From positions 1 through 64,000 of the forward strand of contig NZ_BMUA01000018.1 in assembly GCF_014649955.1 (NCBI RefSeq): a stretch of DNA of 64,000 nt, in the 5' to 3' direction. A model generated the notes under the pieces. It did no database searches and was not told the origin of the DNA. It saw only the letters and a program-made list of their open reading frames with translations. Position numbers and translations under genes: made by a program. This stretch comes from Streptomyces violascens (GTDB taxonomy: Bacteria > Actinomycetota > Actinomycetes > Streptomycetales > Streptomycetaceae). Of this stretch, positions 26,742-35,735 are shown piece after piece. How positions within the stretch are numbered: position 1 is the first letter of the stretch; every line of letters starts with the position of its first letter.

Positions 26742-27722
26742 ATGAGTGAACCCCCTGGTGCCACCGTCACCCTCCCCGAGGCGCCGACCTCCGACGAACC
26801 GTCAAAAACCCTCACCGCCCAGCACGTTCTGCCGCTTCGGCGGCCAGGACGCTGGATCGCCACGGCGGTCGTGCTGGTCCTGGTCGCCCAGTTCGTGCAC
26901 GGACTGGTCTCCAACCCCTTCTACCAGTGGGACCGCTGGGGCTACTGGTTCCTGCGCCCCACCATCCTCGACGGCCTGCTCACCACCCTCCAAGTCGCTG
27001 CCTACAGTGCGGTGTTGGGCCTCCTCGGCGGCATCGTGCTCGCCCTGGCCCGGCTGTCGAAGAGCCCCGTGCTGCGCGCGGTCAGCTGGACCTATGTGTG
27101 GGCGCTGCGCTCCATCCCGCTCATCGTGGTGCTGATCTTCCTCTACAACTTCAGTGCCCTGTACAAGACGTTGAGCGTCGGCATTCCCTTCGGCCCGGCC
27201 TTCTTCTCCTTCGACGAGTCGAAACTCGCCACCGACATGGTCGTCGCCGTCATCGGCCTCAGCCTCAACGAGGCCGCCTACGCCGCGGAAGTGGTTCGCG
27301 GCGGCATCCTCTCCGTCGACCAGGGCCAGCACGAAGCGGCCGCCTCGCTCGGCCTGCCGAAGGGCTACCAGTTCCGGAAGATCGTCTTCCCGCAGGCGCT
27401 GCGCTCGATCATCCCGAACTACGTCAACCAGCTCATCGGCCTGATCAAAGGCACCTCGCTGGTCTTCTACGTCTCTCTGCTCGACCTGTTCGGTTCCGCG
27501 CAGACCATGGGCTCGACCTACCCCGGCGACATCGTGCCGCTGCTGCTGGTCGTCACCGTCTGGTACCTGATCCTGACCAGCGTCGTCTCCGTCGTCCAGT
27601 TCTACGTCGAGCGGTACTACGCCCGCGGTGCCACCCGCAGCCTGCCGCCGACGCCGTTGCAGAAGCTCCGCGCCGGTCTCACCGACCTGCGGGCCCGCAT
27701 CCGCCGGGAGGCCGCCGTATGA
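26742..27722 (+). CDS. Amino-acid ABC transporter permease (HisM/TcyB type)
   Basis: 326 aa. After a 45-residue cytoplasmic extension there are about five to six membrane helices (first at 46-66) and the polar amino-acid permease signature: WALRSIPLIVVLIFLYNFSA, LSLNEAAYAAEVVRGGILSV, DQGQHEAAASLGLPKGYQF (EAA loop) and PQALRSIIPNYVNQLIGLIK. A single permease probably acts as a homodimer. It overlaps the ATPase gene by 4 nt (ATGA). Sulfur context suggests cystine, a thioether amino acid or another organosulfur compound as substrate. Confidence 0.9.
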   Translation: MSEPPGATVTLPEAPTSDEPSKTLTAQHVLPLRRPGRWIATAVVLVLVAQFVHGLVSNPFYQWDRWGYWFLRPTILDGLLTTLQVAAYSAVLGLLGGIVLALARLSKSPVLRAVSWTYVWALRSIPLIVVLIFLYNFSALYKTLSVGIPFGPAFFSFDESKLATDMVVAVIGLSLNEAAYAAEVVRGGILSVDQGQHEAAASLGLPKGYQFRKIVFPQALRSIIPNYVNQLIGLIKGTSLVFYVSLLDLFGSAQTMGSTYPGDIVPLLLVVTVWYLILTSVVSVVQFYVERYYARGATRSLPPTPLQKLRAGLTDLRARIRREAAV

Positions 27723-28516
27723 CCACCGAGACGCTCGAAGCCCCGGCGGACGCCGAGGCCGCCACCGTCGAGGTCCACGATGTGCACAAGTGGTACGGGA
27801 CCCACCGGGTGCTGGACGGTGTCGACCTGACCGTCCGCCCCGGCGAGGTCACCGTCATCCTCGGCCCGTCCGGCTCCGGAAAGTCCACCCTGCTGCGGGT
27901 CATCAACCACCTGGAGAAGCCGGAGATCGGCCATGTCAGCATCAACGGCGAGCTGATCGGGGTGAAGCGGCAGGGCGAGAGGCTCAAGGAGCTGAGCGAG
28001 CGGGCGATCCTCACCCAGCGCGGGCGGATCGGCTTCGTCTTCCAGAACTTCAACCTCTTCCCGCACCTGACCGTGTTGGACAACGTGGCCGCCGCCCCCG
28101 TCGCCACCGGCCGGCTCGGCAAGACCAAGGCCCAGGAGCTGGCCCGCGAACTGCTCGGCCGGGTCGGCCTCGGCGACAAGACCGGCGCCTACCCGCGCCA
28201 GCTCTCCGGCGGCCAGCAGCAGCGCGTCGCCATCGCCCGCGCCCTCGCCCTGCGCCCCGGCGTCATCGTCTTCGACGAGCCCACCTCCGCCCTCGACCCC
28301 GAACTGGTCGGTGAAGTCCTCGCCGTCATCAAGGACCTGGCGACCAGCGGCACCACCCTTCTCATCGTCACCCACGAGATCGGCTTCGCCCGCGAGATCG
28401 CCGACCGGGTCGTCTTCATCGACGGCGGAAAGATCATCGAGCAGGGCCCGCCCTCCGAGGTCCTCGACAAGCCCCGGCACGAGCGGACCAGGGACTTCCT
28501 GAGCAAGGTCCTCTGA
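27719..28516 (+). CDS. Amino-acid ABC transporter ATPase (GlnQ/TcyC type)
   Basis: 265 aa. Walker A GPSGSGKST (about residues 51-59), Q-loop FVFQNFNLFPHLTV, signature LSGGQQQRVAIARALALRPG, Walker B VIVFDEPTSALDPE, H-loop VTHEIGFAREIADR. The loop between Walker A and Q (about 85-100, GVKRQGERLKELSE) is typical of polar amino-acid importers. Start ATG overlaps the permease stop. Confidence 0.93.
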   Translation: MTTETLEAPADAEAATVEVHDVHKWYGTHRVLDGVDLTVRPGEVTVILGPSGSGKSTLLRVINHLEKPEIGHVSINGELIGVKRQGERLKELSERAILTQRGRIGFVFQNFNLFPHLTVLDNVAAAPVATGRLGKTKAQELARELLGRVGLGDKTGAYPRQLSGGQQQRVAIARALALRPGVIVFDEPTSALDPELVGEVLAVIKDLATSGTTLLIVTHEIGFAREIADRVVFIDGGKIIEQGPPSEVLDKPRHERTRDFLSKVL

Positions 28517-28577
28517 CCCGCCACACCCCTCGACTTCCCCGCGCCACCCTCATCACCTTCAGCGACAAGGAACGGCC

Positions 28578-29606
28578 ATGGCCACCCACTTCACCCGACG
28601 CAGCCTTATACGCGGCATCACCGCGGCGACCGCCGTCGCCTCCCTGGCCACCGGGCTCGCCGCCTGCGGTGGCAACAGCGACGCGGCCACCTCCACCGAC
28701 AACGCCGCCAAGACCGGCGAGGTCGTCATCGGCCAGGTCTCCAACGGCGCCGCCCAGCAGACCTCCATCAAGATCTCCGAGGTCAAGTCCATCAGCGCCG
28801 AACTGCCCGCCGCCGTCAAGAAGAGCGGCAAGCTGGAGATCGGCATCGGCGCTCTGCCGGCCGGCTTCCCGCCGCTGGCCTACGTGGGCAGCGACCAGAA
28901 GACCCTCACCGGCGCGGAACCCGACTTCGGCCGCCTGGTCGCCGCGGTCCTCGGCCTCCAGCCCGAGGTGAAGAACTCCACCTGGGAGAACCTCTTCGTC
29001 GGCATCGACAGCGGCAAGGCCGACGTGGCCTTCTCCAACGTCACCGACACCGAGGAACGCAAGAAGAAGTACGAGTTCGCCTCCTACCGGCAGGACAACC
29101 TCGCCTTCGTGGTGCCGAAGAAGAGCACCTGGAACTTCGACGGCAACTACGAGAACCTCGCCGGCAAGACCGTCTCCGTCAGCTCCGGCACCAACCAGGA
29201 AAAGATCCTCCTGGAGTGGAAGGCGAAGCTGGCCAAGGAAGGCAAGAAGCTCACCGTCAAGTACTTCCAGGACAGCAACAGCGTCTACCTCGCCCTGTCC
29301 AGCGGCAAGATCGACGCGTACCTCGGCCCCAACCCCGGCATCGCCTACCACAACCGCCAGGTCGCGAACACGCCCAACGCCACCCGCACCGCGGGCACCT
29401 ACTCCGGCGCCGGCGCGAGCCTGCAGGGCCTGATCGCGGCCACCGCGAAGAAGGACAGCGGCCTGGCCAAGCCGCTCGCCGAGGCCATCAACTACTTGAT
29501 CAAGAACGGTCAGTACGCCGAGTGGCTCAAGGCCTACAACCTCTCCAACGAGGCCGTCGCCAAGTCCGAAGTCAACCCGCCCGGACTGTCCCTCGACAAC
29601 TCCTGA
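28578..29606 (+). CDS. Solute-binding lipoprotein (amino-acid type)
   Basis: 342 aa. Twin-arginine-like start RRSLIRGITAATAV and lipobox GLAACGG (Cys about residue 31) mark an exported lipoprotein. The SBP_bac_3 domain begins near SGKLEIGIGALPAGFPPLAY and includes WENLFVGIDSGKADVAFSNV, TDTEERKKKYEFASYRQDNL and LAGKTVSVSSGTNQE. It lies 61 nt after the ATPase gene. Ligand inferred to be a sulfur-containing amino acid or related organosulfur compound. Confidence 0.9.
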   Translation: MATHFTRRSLIRGITAATAVASLATGLAACGGNSDAATSTDNAAKTGEVVIGQVSNGAAQQTSIKISEVKSISAELPAAVKKSGKLEIGIGALPAGFPPLAYVGSDQKTLTGAEPDFGRLVAAVLGLQPEVKNSTWENLFVGIDSGKADVAFSNVTDTEERKKKYEFASYRQDNLAFVVPKKSTWNFDGNYENLAGKTVSVSSGTNQEKILLEWKAKLAKEGKKLTVKYFQDSNSVYLALSSGKIDAYLGPNPGIAYHNRQVANTPNATRTAGTYSGAGASLQGLIAATAKKDSGLAKPLAEAINYLIKNGQYAEWLKAYNLSNEAVAKSEVNPPGLSLDNS

Positions 29607-29692
29607 CCATCGCGTGAGCGGACTCCACCGCCGCCTCGCGGTGGAGTCCCCGCGCGCCGGCCCCCCGAGCGCACCCCGGAGACTGCCCCACC

Positions 29693-30418
29693 ATGTCCGT
29701 GACCAGCATCGACGCCAGCTCCTCGCACATCCTGGACAACCCCGCCTGGGCCGCGCTCACCGGCCCCCACGCCCACTTCGCCCAACGAATCGGCCACGCC
29801 GCCCGCTACCACCGGGACGTGGCACCCTTCCACGCCCTCTGCGACGAGGGCGACCCGCGTGCGTGGGCCGACCTCGCCGCACTCGTCGGCCCCGGCGGCA
29901 CCGCCGCGGTGCGGGGCGTCACCGAGGCGGCGGCGGGCTGGGAGGTCGTGCGCACCGGGCACGGCGTCCAGCTCGTGGACACCGCCCTGCGCGCCGAGCC
30001 CGACCCCGAGGCCGTACGGCTCGGCCCCGACGACGTGCCCGAGATCCTCGACCTGGTCGCCCGCACCGAGCCGGGCCCCTATCTGCCCCGCACCCTCGAA
30101 CTGGGCACCTACCTCGGTATCCGCCACCAGGGCCGGCTGATCACCCTGGCCGGCGAGCGGCTGCACCCGCCGGGCTGGACGGAGATCAGCGCCGTGTGCA
30201 CCGACCCCGACCACCGCGGCCGGGGCCTGGCCACCCGTTTGGTCCGCGCGGTCGCCGCCGGCATCAGGGAACGCGGCGAACGCCCTTTCCTGCACGCCGC
30301 GGCCACCAACGTGAACGCGATCCGGCTGTACGAGTCGATCGGGTTCACCCTGCGCCGCCGCACCGTCTTCTCGCTCGTCCGGCACACCGGCGCCGCCGCT
30401 CTGGAAGAAACGGCATAG
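29693..30418 (+). CDS. GNAT-family N-acetyltransferase
   Basis: 241 aa. The acetyl-CoA binding segment reads TEISAVCTDPDHRGRGLATR (motif A, R/Q-x-x-G-x-G/A) followed by LVRAVAAGIRERGERPFLHA and YESIGFTLRRRTVFSLVRH near the C terminus. The N-terminal half is a degenerate extension. Placed directly after an amino-acid ABC importer and before NtaA-type monooxygenases, it may N-acetylate an imported S-substituted cysteine before oxidative C-S cleavage, as YtmI/YxeL (SnaA/SnaB) do in Bacillus subtilis. That role is inferred from order only. Confidence 0.85.
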   Translation: MSVTSIDASSSHILDNPAWAALTGPHAHFAQRIGHAARYHRDVAPFHALCDEGDPRAWADLAALVGPGGTAAVRGVTEAAAGWEVVRTGHGVQLVDTALRAEPDPEAVRLGPDDVPEILDLVARTEPGPYLPRTLELGTYLGIRHQGRLITLAGERLHPPGWTEISAVCTDPDHRGRGLATRLVRAVAAGIRERGERPFLHAAATNVNAIRLYESIGFTLRRRTVFSLVRHTGAAALEETA

Positions 30419-30477
30419 CCGTGCCGTTGTCCTTGTCGAAGGTGAGTGCTTGGCCCGCTCGGACGGAGGTGCGACAC

Positions 30478-30564
30478 GTGACACGTGTACTGCGTGCCGT
30501 CCACCTCCACTCCCGGCCCCACATCGACCTCCAGCGCGTGGCCGGCTCCCTCTGTAGTTCCTGA
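30478..30564 (+). CDS. Cys-codon leader peptide (monooxygenase unit)
   Basis: 28 aa from a GTG behind GGAGG, ending SRPHIDLQRVAGSLCSS. The core R-P-H-I-D-L-Q-R-V followed by a Cys codon near the C terminus is the same motif as in the other three leaders. The stop is 77 nt before the GTG of the first monooxygenase gene. Likely an attenuation switch for the monooxygenase run. Confidence 0.8.
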   Translation: MTRVLRAVHLHSRPHIDLQRVAGSLCSS

Positions 30565-30641
30565 CCCCGTTTCCCCAGCCGCCGTGTGCCCCGACTCCCG
30601 CGGGCCGGCGATCTCGTACGGACCTCCAGGAAGGCACCCTC

Positions 30642-31850
30642 GTGTCCGCAACTCCCGCTTCCCTTCTGCACCTTGCCGTGGCTCTGGACGGCACCGGCTG
30701 GCATCCCGCCTCCTGGCGCGAGCAGGCCGCCCGCCCCCGGGACCTGTTCACCGCCGGCTACTGGGCCGACCTGGTCGCCGAGGCCGAACGCGGCCTGCTC
30801 GACTTCGTCACCCTCGAGGACGGACTCGTCCTGCAGTCGTCGCACTACAGTGAGCCGGACGGCCGTACCGATCAGGTCCGCGGACGCCTGGACGCCGTAC
30901 TGATCGCGTCCCGTATCGCACCCTTGACCCGGCACATCGGACTGGTGCCGACCGTGATCGCCACCCACACGGAGCCGTTCCACATCTCCAAGGCGATCGC
31001 CACCCTCGACTACGTCAGCACCGGCCGGGCCGGCCTGCGCGTGCAGATCTCGCCCCGGCCGCACGAGGCCGCGCACTTCGGCCGCCGCACTTTTCCACCG
31101 CTCAGCCTGGAGGGCATCCAGAGTCCGGCCGGGCAGGAACTGCTCACCGACCGCTTCGACGAGGCCGCCGACTACGTCGAGGTCGTGCGCCGGCTCTGGG
31201 ACAGCTGGGAGGACGACGCGGAGATCCGGGACGTGGCCACCGGCCGCTTCATCGACCGCGACAAGCTGCACTACATCGACTTCGAGGGCAGCCACTTCAG
31301 TGTGAAGGGCCCGTCCATCACCCCGCGCCCGCCCCAGGGCCAGCCGCTCGTCACCGTCCTGGCCCACCAGACGATCCCGTACCAGCTGGTGGCCCGTCAG
31401 GCCGACGTCGGCTACGTCACCCCGCGCGACGCCGGCCAGGCCCGCGCGATCGTCGCCGAGATCCGCGCCGAACAGGAGGCGGCCGGGCGCGCCGGTGAAC
31501 TCGTGCACGTCTTCGGTGACTTGGTGGTCTTCCTCGACGACGACCAAGCCGCCGCCGAGGACCGCCGAGCACGTCTCGACGCCCTCGCGGGGGAGCCGTA
31601 CACCAGCGACGCCGGCATCTTCGCCGGTACGCCCGCCCAACTCGCCGACTTGCTGCAGGAGTTGGTCGAGGAGGGGCTGAGCGGCTTCCGGTTGCGGCCC
31701 GCCGTCGCCGGACACGACCTGCCCGCCATCACCCGGGGCCTGGTGCCCGAACTCCAGCGTCGCGGCGCCTTCCGCACCGCCTACGAGGCCGACACCCTGC
31801 GCGGCCTGCTGGGCCTCGCCCGCCCCGTCAACCGCTACGCCACCGCCTGA
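30642..31850 (+). CDS. LLM-class flavin-dependent monooxygenase
   Basis: 402 aa, GTG start after AGGAAGG. A luciferase-like TIM barrel: LVAEAERGLLDFVTLEDGLV, RIAPLTRHIGLVPTVIATH, HISKAIATLDYVSTGRAGLR (the ATLD.LS.GR signature), then RPHEAAHFGRR and the C-terminal segment IFAGTPAQLADLLQELVEEG. FMNH2 is supplied by a separate reductase, probably the SsuE-like gene at 35.7 kb. Closest in form to NtaA/SsuD-family enzymes acting on organosulfur compounds. Confidence 0.88.
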   Translation: MSATPASLLHLAVALDGTGWHPASWREQAARPRDLFTAGYWADLVAEAERGLLDFVTLEDGLVLQSSHYSEPDGRTDQVRGRLDAVLIASRIAPLTRHIGLVPTVIATHTEPFHISKAIATLDYVSTGRAGLRVQISPRPHEAAHFGRRTFPPLSLEGIQSPAGQELLTDRFDEAADYVEVVRRLWDSWEDDAEIRDVATGRFIDRDKLHYIDFEGSHFSVKGPSITPRPPQGQPLVTVLAHQTIPYQLVARQADVGYVTPRDAGQARAIVAEIRAEQEAAGRAGELVHVFGDLVVFLDDDQAAAEDRRARLDALAGEPYTSDAGIFAGTPAQLADLLQELVEEGLSGFRLRPAVAGHDLPAITRGLVPELQRRGAFRTAYEADTLRGLLGLARPVNRYATA

Positions 31851-31871
31851 GCCGGAAGGACCGTACCGACA

Positions 31872-33245
31872 ATGAGCAAGCCGCTGAAGCAGATCCATCT
31901 GGCCGCGCACTTCCCGGGCGTCAACAACACCACCGTGTGGAGCGATCCGAAGGCCGGCAGTCATATCGAGTTCAGCTCGTTCGTCCACTTCGCCCGGACC
32001 GCCGAACGGGCCAAGTTCGACTTCCTGTTCCTCGCCGAGGGGCTCAGGCTCCGCGAACAGGGCGGCAGGATCTACGACTTGGACGTCGTCGGCCGCCCCG
32101 ACACCTTCACCGTCCTCGCCGCGCTCGCCGCCGTCACCAAACACCTCGGACTCACCGGCACCATCAACTCCACTTTCAACGAGCCCTACGAGGTGGCACG
32201 CCAGTTCGCCAGCCTCGACCACCTCTCCGGCGGCCGCTCCGCCTGGAACGTCGTCACCTCCTGGGACGCCTTCACCGGCGAGAACTTCCGCCGCGGCGGC
32301 TTCCTCCCGCAGGACGAGCGCTACTCCCGCGCCAAGGAGTTCCTGGCCACCGCGAACGAACTCTTCGACTCCTGGCACGGCGACGAGATCGTCGCCGACC
32401 AGGCGGCGGGAGTCTTCCTGCGGGACGCGAAGGCCGGCTCCTTCGTGCACACGGGGCAGCACTTCGACATCCACGGCCAGTTCAACGTCCCGCGCTCTCC
32501 GCAGGGCCGCCCGGTCATCTTCCAGGCCGGCGACTCCGAGGAGGGCCGCGAGTTCGCCGCCTCCGACGCCGACGCCATTTTCAGCCGGTACGCCACCCTC
32601 AAGGAGGGCCGGGCCTTCTATACGGACGTCAAGAACCGCCTCGCCAAGTACGGCCGCCGCCATGACCAGTTGCTGATCCTGCCCGCCGCGACCTTCGTCC
32701 TCGCCGACACCGACGCGGAGGCCGAGGAACTAGCCAAGGAGGTGCGCCGCCAGCAGGTCAGCGGGGCCACCGCCATCAAGCACCTGGAGTTCGTCTGGAA
32801 CCGCGACCTGTCCTCCTACGATCCCGAGGGCCCGTTGCCCGGCGTCGACCCGGACGTCAGCGGCGACCACATCTCCAAGGGCCGCGCGCAGGTGCGCATG
32901 TACCGCGACCCGCTGGCCACCGCCCGCGAGTGGCGTGAGCTGGCCGCCGCGAACAACTGGTCCATCCGGGACCTGGTCATCAACACCGGCAACCGCCAGA
33001 ACTTCGTCGGCTCCCCGGCCACCGTCGCCAGGACCATCAACGACTACGTGCAGGCCGACGCCAGTGACGGCTTCATCCTCGTCCCGCACATCACCCCGAG
33101 CGGTCTTGACGTCTTCGCCGACAAGGTCGTCCCGCTGCTCCAGGAACAGGGCGTCTTCCGCACTGAGTACGAGGGCTCGACCCTCCGCCACCACCTGGGC
33201 CTCGCCCACCCGGACGAGGCGTCGAACGAGCGGGTGGCGTCGTGA
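31872..33245 (+). CDS. NtaA/SnaA/DszA-family FMN-dependent monooxygenase
   Basis: 457 aa, long for the LLM class as is typical of the NtaA/DszA branch. Key segments: VNNTTVWSDPKAGSHIEFSS, FFLFLAEGLRLREQGG-like region at about 55-70, PYEVARQFASLDHLSGGRSA, WNVVTSWDAFTGENF and PVIFQAGDSEEGREFAAS. Known members oxidise nitrilotriacetate, dibenzothiophene sulfone and N-acetylated S-alkyl cysteines (YtnJ). It is 21 nt after the previous gene and overlaps the next by 4 nt (GTGA). Confidence 0.9.
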   Translation: MSKPLKQIHLAAHFPGVNNTTVWSDPKAGSHIEFSSFVHFARTAERAKFDFLFLAEGLRLREQGGRIYDLDVVGRPDTFTVLAALAAVTKHLGLTGTINSTFNEPYEVARQFASLDHLSGGRSAWNVVTSWDAFTGENFRRGGFLPQDERYSRAKEFLATANELFDSWHGDEIVADQAAGVFLRDAKAGSFVHTGQHFDIHGQFNVPRSPQGRPVIFQAGDSEEGREFAASDADAIFSRYATLKEGRAFYTDVKNRLAKYGRRHDQLLILPAATFVLADTDAEAEELAKEVRRQQVSGATAIKHLEFVWNRDLSSYDPEGPLPGVDPDVSGDHISKGRAQVRMYRDPLATAREWRELAAANNWSIRDLVINTGNRQNFVGSPATVARTINDYVQADASDGFILVPHITPSGLDVFADKVVPLLQEQGVFRTEYEGSTLRHHLGLAHPDEASNERVAS

Positions 33246-34333
33246 AGTTCCTCGCGATCACCCTGATCGTGCACCGGCCGGACCCGGTCACCGGGGTGCG
33301 GAAGTCGACCCACGAGCGCTTCCGGGAAGTCCTCGACAACGCGGTGCTGGCCGAGGATCTGGGCTTCGACGGCTTCGGGGTGGGGGAGCGGCACGAGCGG
33401 CCGTTCATCTCGTCCTCCCCCACCGTCGTACTGAGCCATGTGGCCGCCCTGACCAGGCGGATCAGACTGTTCACCGCCGTGACGACCCTCAGCCTCCTCG
33501 ACCCGGTCCGCGCGTACGAGGACTACGCGACCCTCGACCACCTCTCCGAGGGCCGCCTCGACCTGATCATCGGCAAGGGCAACGGCGCCGCCCAGCGCGA
33601 CCTCTTCCACGTCACGCCCGAGGACCAGTGGGACCGCAGTGCCGAGAGCTACGAGGTGTTCCGGCAGATCTGGCGGCAGGACAAGGTCACCGCGGCGACC
33701 CGCTTCCGCCCGCCGCTGACGGAGGCCGAGGTGTGGCCGCGGCCGTATCAGCAGCCCGTCCGGGTCTGGCACGGCAGCGCGACCAGCAAGGAGTCCGTCG
33801 ATCTCGCGGCCCGCTACGGCGACCCGCTGTTCTCCGCGAACGTCACCAACCCCATAGAGCCGTATGCCGAGTTGATCCGTCACTACCGTGAGCGCTGGGA
33901 GTTCTACGGCCACGATCCGCAGCAGATCGCCGTCGGAGCGGGCACGGCGGGCATTCAGGTGGCCCCCACCACCCAGGAGGCCCTCGCCGCGTACCGGCCG
34001 ATCTTCGAGTCCAACCTGGCGTTCTTGAAGAAGGCCGGTCTGCCGGTCGTATTCGAGACCCTGGAGGACTTTGTCGAACGCAGCTCCGCTCTGATCGGCA
34101 GCCCGCAGCAGGTCATCGACAAGGTGCACCGCTACTACGAGCAGTTCGGCCACACGGTGGTGCACGTGCATGCCGACGCGAGCGGGCTGACGGAGTCCCA
34201 GCACCGGGCCTCGCTCGAGCTGTTCCAGTCCGAGGTCGCCCCCATGCTGCGTCGGGAGATCCCGGATCCGCCGTTCGCCTGGGGCCCCGTGCTTCCGGCA
34301 TCACCGCTCACTGAGGAGTCCGCCCGTGTCTGA
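33242..34333 (+). CDS. LLM-class flavin-dependent oxidoreductase
   Basis: 363 aa, GTG start overlapping the preceding stop codon. Luciferase-like barrel: AEDLGFDGFGVGERHERPFI, TRRIRLFTAVTTLSLLDPVR, YEDYATLDHLSEGRLDLIIG, KGNGAAQRDLFHV. The GERH segment is the bacterial-luciferase-like His region. Part of the same translationally coupled run; may act on a different substrate from its neighbours. Confidence 0.88.
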   Translation: MKFLAITLIVHRPDPVTGVRKSTHERFREVLDNAVLAEDLGFDGFGVGERHERPFISSSPTVVLSHVAALTRRIRLFTAVTTLSLLDPVRAYEDYATLDHLSEGRLDLIIGKGNGAAQRDLFHVTPEDQWDRSAESYEVFRQIWRQDKVTAATRFRPPLTEAEVWPRPYQQPVRVWHGSATSKESVDLAARYGDPLFSANVTNPIEPYAELIRHYRERWEFYGHDPQQIAVGAGTAGIQVAPTTQEALAAYRPIFESNLAFLKKAGLPVVFETLEDFVERSSALIGSPQQVIDKVHRYYEQFGHTVVHVHADASGLTESQHRASLELFQSEVAPMLRREIPDPPFAWGPVLPASPLTEESARV

Positions 34334-35471
34334 CATCTCCCTCGGCGTCCTCGACCTGCTCCCGATCTCCTCAGGCTCGACGGCAGCCGATGCCCTGCGC
34401 AACTCCATCGACCTCGCCCAGCAGGCCGAGCGCTTCGGGTATGCCCGCTACTGGTTCGCGGAGCATCACCTCAATCCCGGCGTGGCCGGAACCTCGCCCG
34501 CCGTCGTCCTGGCGCTGACCGCCTCCGCCACCTCCACCATCCGGCTCGGCTCCGGGGCCGTGCAGCTCGGGCACCGCACGGCGCTGTCCACCGTGGAGGA
34601 GTTCGGCCTGCTCGACACACTGCACCCGGGCCGCTTCGATCTGGGCCTGGGCCGCTCGGGCGGCCGCCCGCCGGGACAGCCGGCCGCACCCTTGCCGACG
34701 GCGACCCCGGTCGTCGATGGCCGCACCCCGAACGGCCTGCTGATCCCACCCCGCTTCTCCTTCGAGCATCTGCTCGGATCACCCCGCATCGCACTGCAAC
34801 GCAGGCTGCTCCTGCTGCCGGGCGCCGAGTCACAGGACTACGCCGAGCAGATCCACGACATCCTCGCCCTGCTGGCCGGCACCTACCGCTCGCCGGAGGG
34901 CGTCGAAGCGCACGTCGTGCCGGGTGAGGGCGCCGATGTGGAGGTGTGGATCCTGGGCAGCAGCGGTGGTCAGAGCGCCGAGGTGGCGGGCGGCAACGGT
35001 CTGCGGTTCGCGGCGAACTATCACGTCAGCCCGGCCACGGTTCTGGAGGCGGTGGAGGGCTACCGGTCCCTCTTCCAGCCTTCCGAGTTCCTCGACAAGC
35101 CGTACGTCAGCGTCTCGGCGGACGTCGTCGTCGCCGAGGACGACGAGGCGGCCCGTGAACTCGCCACCGGCTACGGCCCGTGGGTGCGCAGCATCCGTAC
35201 TGCGGAGGGCGCCATCGAGTTCCCGACGCCGAAGGAAGCGCGCGCCCACGCATGGACCGACGAGGACCGGGCCCTCGTCCAGGACCGCCTCGACACCCAG
35301 TTCGTCGGCTCGCCTGGCCGGGTCGCCGACCAGTTGGAACAACTGCAGGAGGCCACGGGTGCGGACGAGTTGCTCATCACGACGATCACTCACGACCACA
35401 CGGACCGGGTCCGCTCGTACGAACTGCTCGCGGAAGAATGGCGCCGACGGGGGCACTCCTTCCAGCAGTGA
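34326..35471 (+). CDS. LLM-class flavin-dependent oxidoreductase
   Basis: 381 aa from a GTG overlapping the previous gene by 8 nt. The luciferase-like signature is clear: FGYARYWFAEHHLNPGVAGT (the EHH motif), STIRLGSGAVQLGHRTALST, VEEFGLLDTLHPGRFDLGLG, FVGSPGRVADQLEQLQEATG near the C terminus. This group (MsnO8-like/LuxA-like) often sits in sulfonate and thioether operons. Last gene of the coupled monooxygenase run. Confidence 0.88.
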   Translation: MSDISLGVLDLLPISSGSTAADALRNSIDLAQQAERFGYARYWFAEHHLNPGVAGTSPAVVLALTASATSTIRLGSGAVQLGHRTALSTVEEFGLLDTLHPGRFDLGLGRSGGRPPGQPAAPLPTATPVVDGRTPNGLLIPPRFSFEHLLGSPRIALQRRLLLLPGAESQDYAEQIHDILALLAGTYRSPEGVEAHVVPGEGADVEVWILGSSGGQSAEVAGGNGLRFAANYHVSPATVLEAVEGYRSLFQPSEFLDKPYVSVSADVVVAEDDEAARELATGYGPWVRSIRTAEGAIEFPTPKEARAHAWTDEDRALVQDRLDTQFVGSPGRVADQLEQLQEATGADELLITTITHDHTDRVRSYELLAEEWRRRGHSFQQ

Positions 35472-35735
35472 AGGCCCGCGCCGCTGACGACTCCCTGGAG
35501 ATCGGCAACCAGATCTTCACAGTGACCGGCGCCCGCGCCACCCGCCGCATCCGAGGGCCTGCCACTTCTGGCGCAACGTCCGCCCCCACACCCTCCACGA
35601 CCCTGTCGCCCACAAGCGGCGAGAGGTCGGGCGGTGGGTCATCGAGGGCGAACTGCCCGAACCCATCTGGTACTCCTGCCCACCCTCAGAGCGCCTCCCC
35701 GGCGGAGGCGCCCCCTTCTCCCCGAAAGAGGACCC
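35472..35735 (+). pseudogene. Broken small gene, unidentified
   Basis: The stretch reads DDSLEIGNQIFTVTGARATR in one frame and then CHFWRNVRPHTLHDPVAHKR, REVGRWVIEGELPEPIWYSC in another, with a frame change near 35550. Both parts look coding, so a small gene was probably lost here. No family is recognised. The end holds the AAAGAGGA ribosome-binding site of the next gene. Confidence 0.4.
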
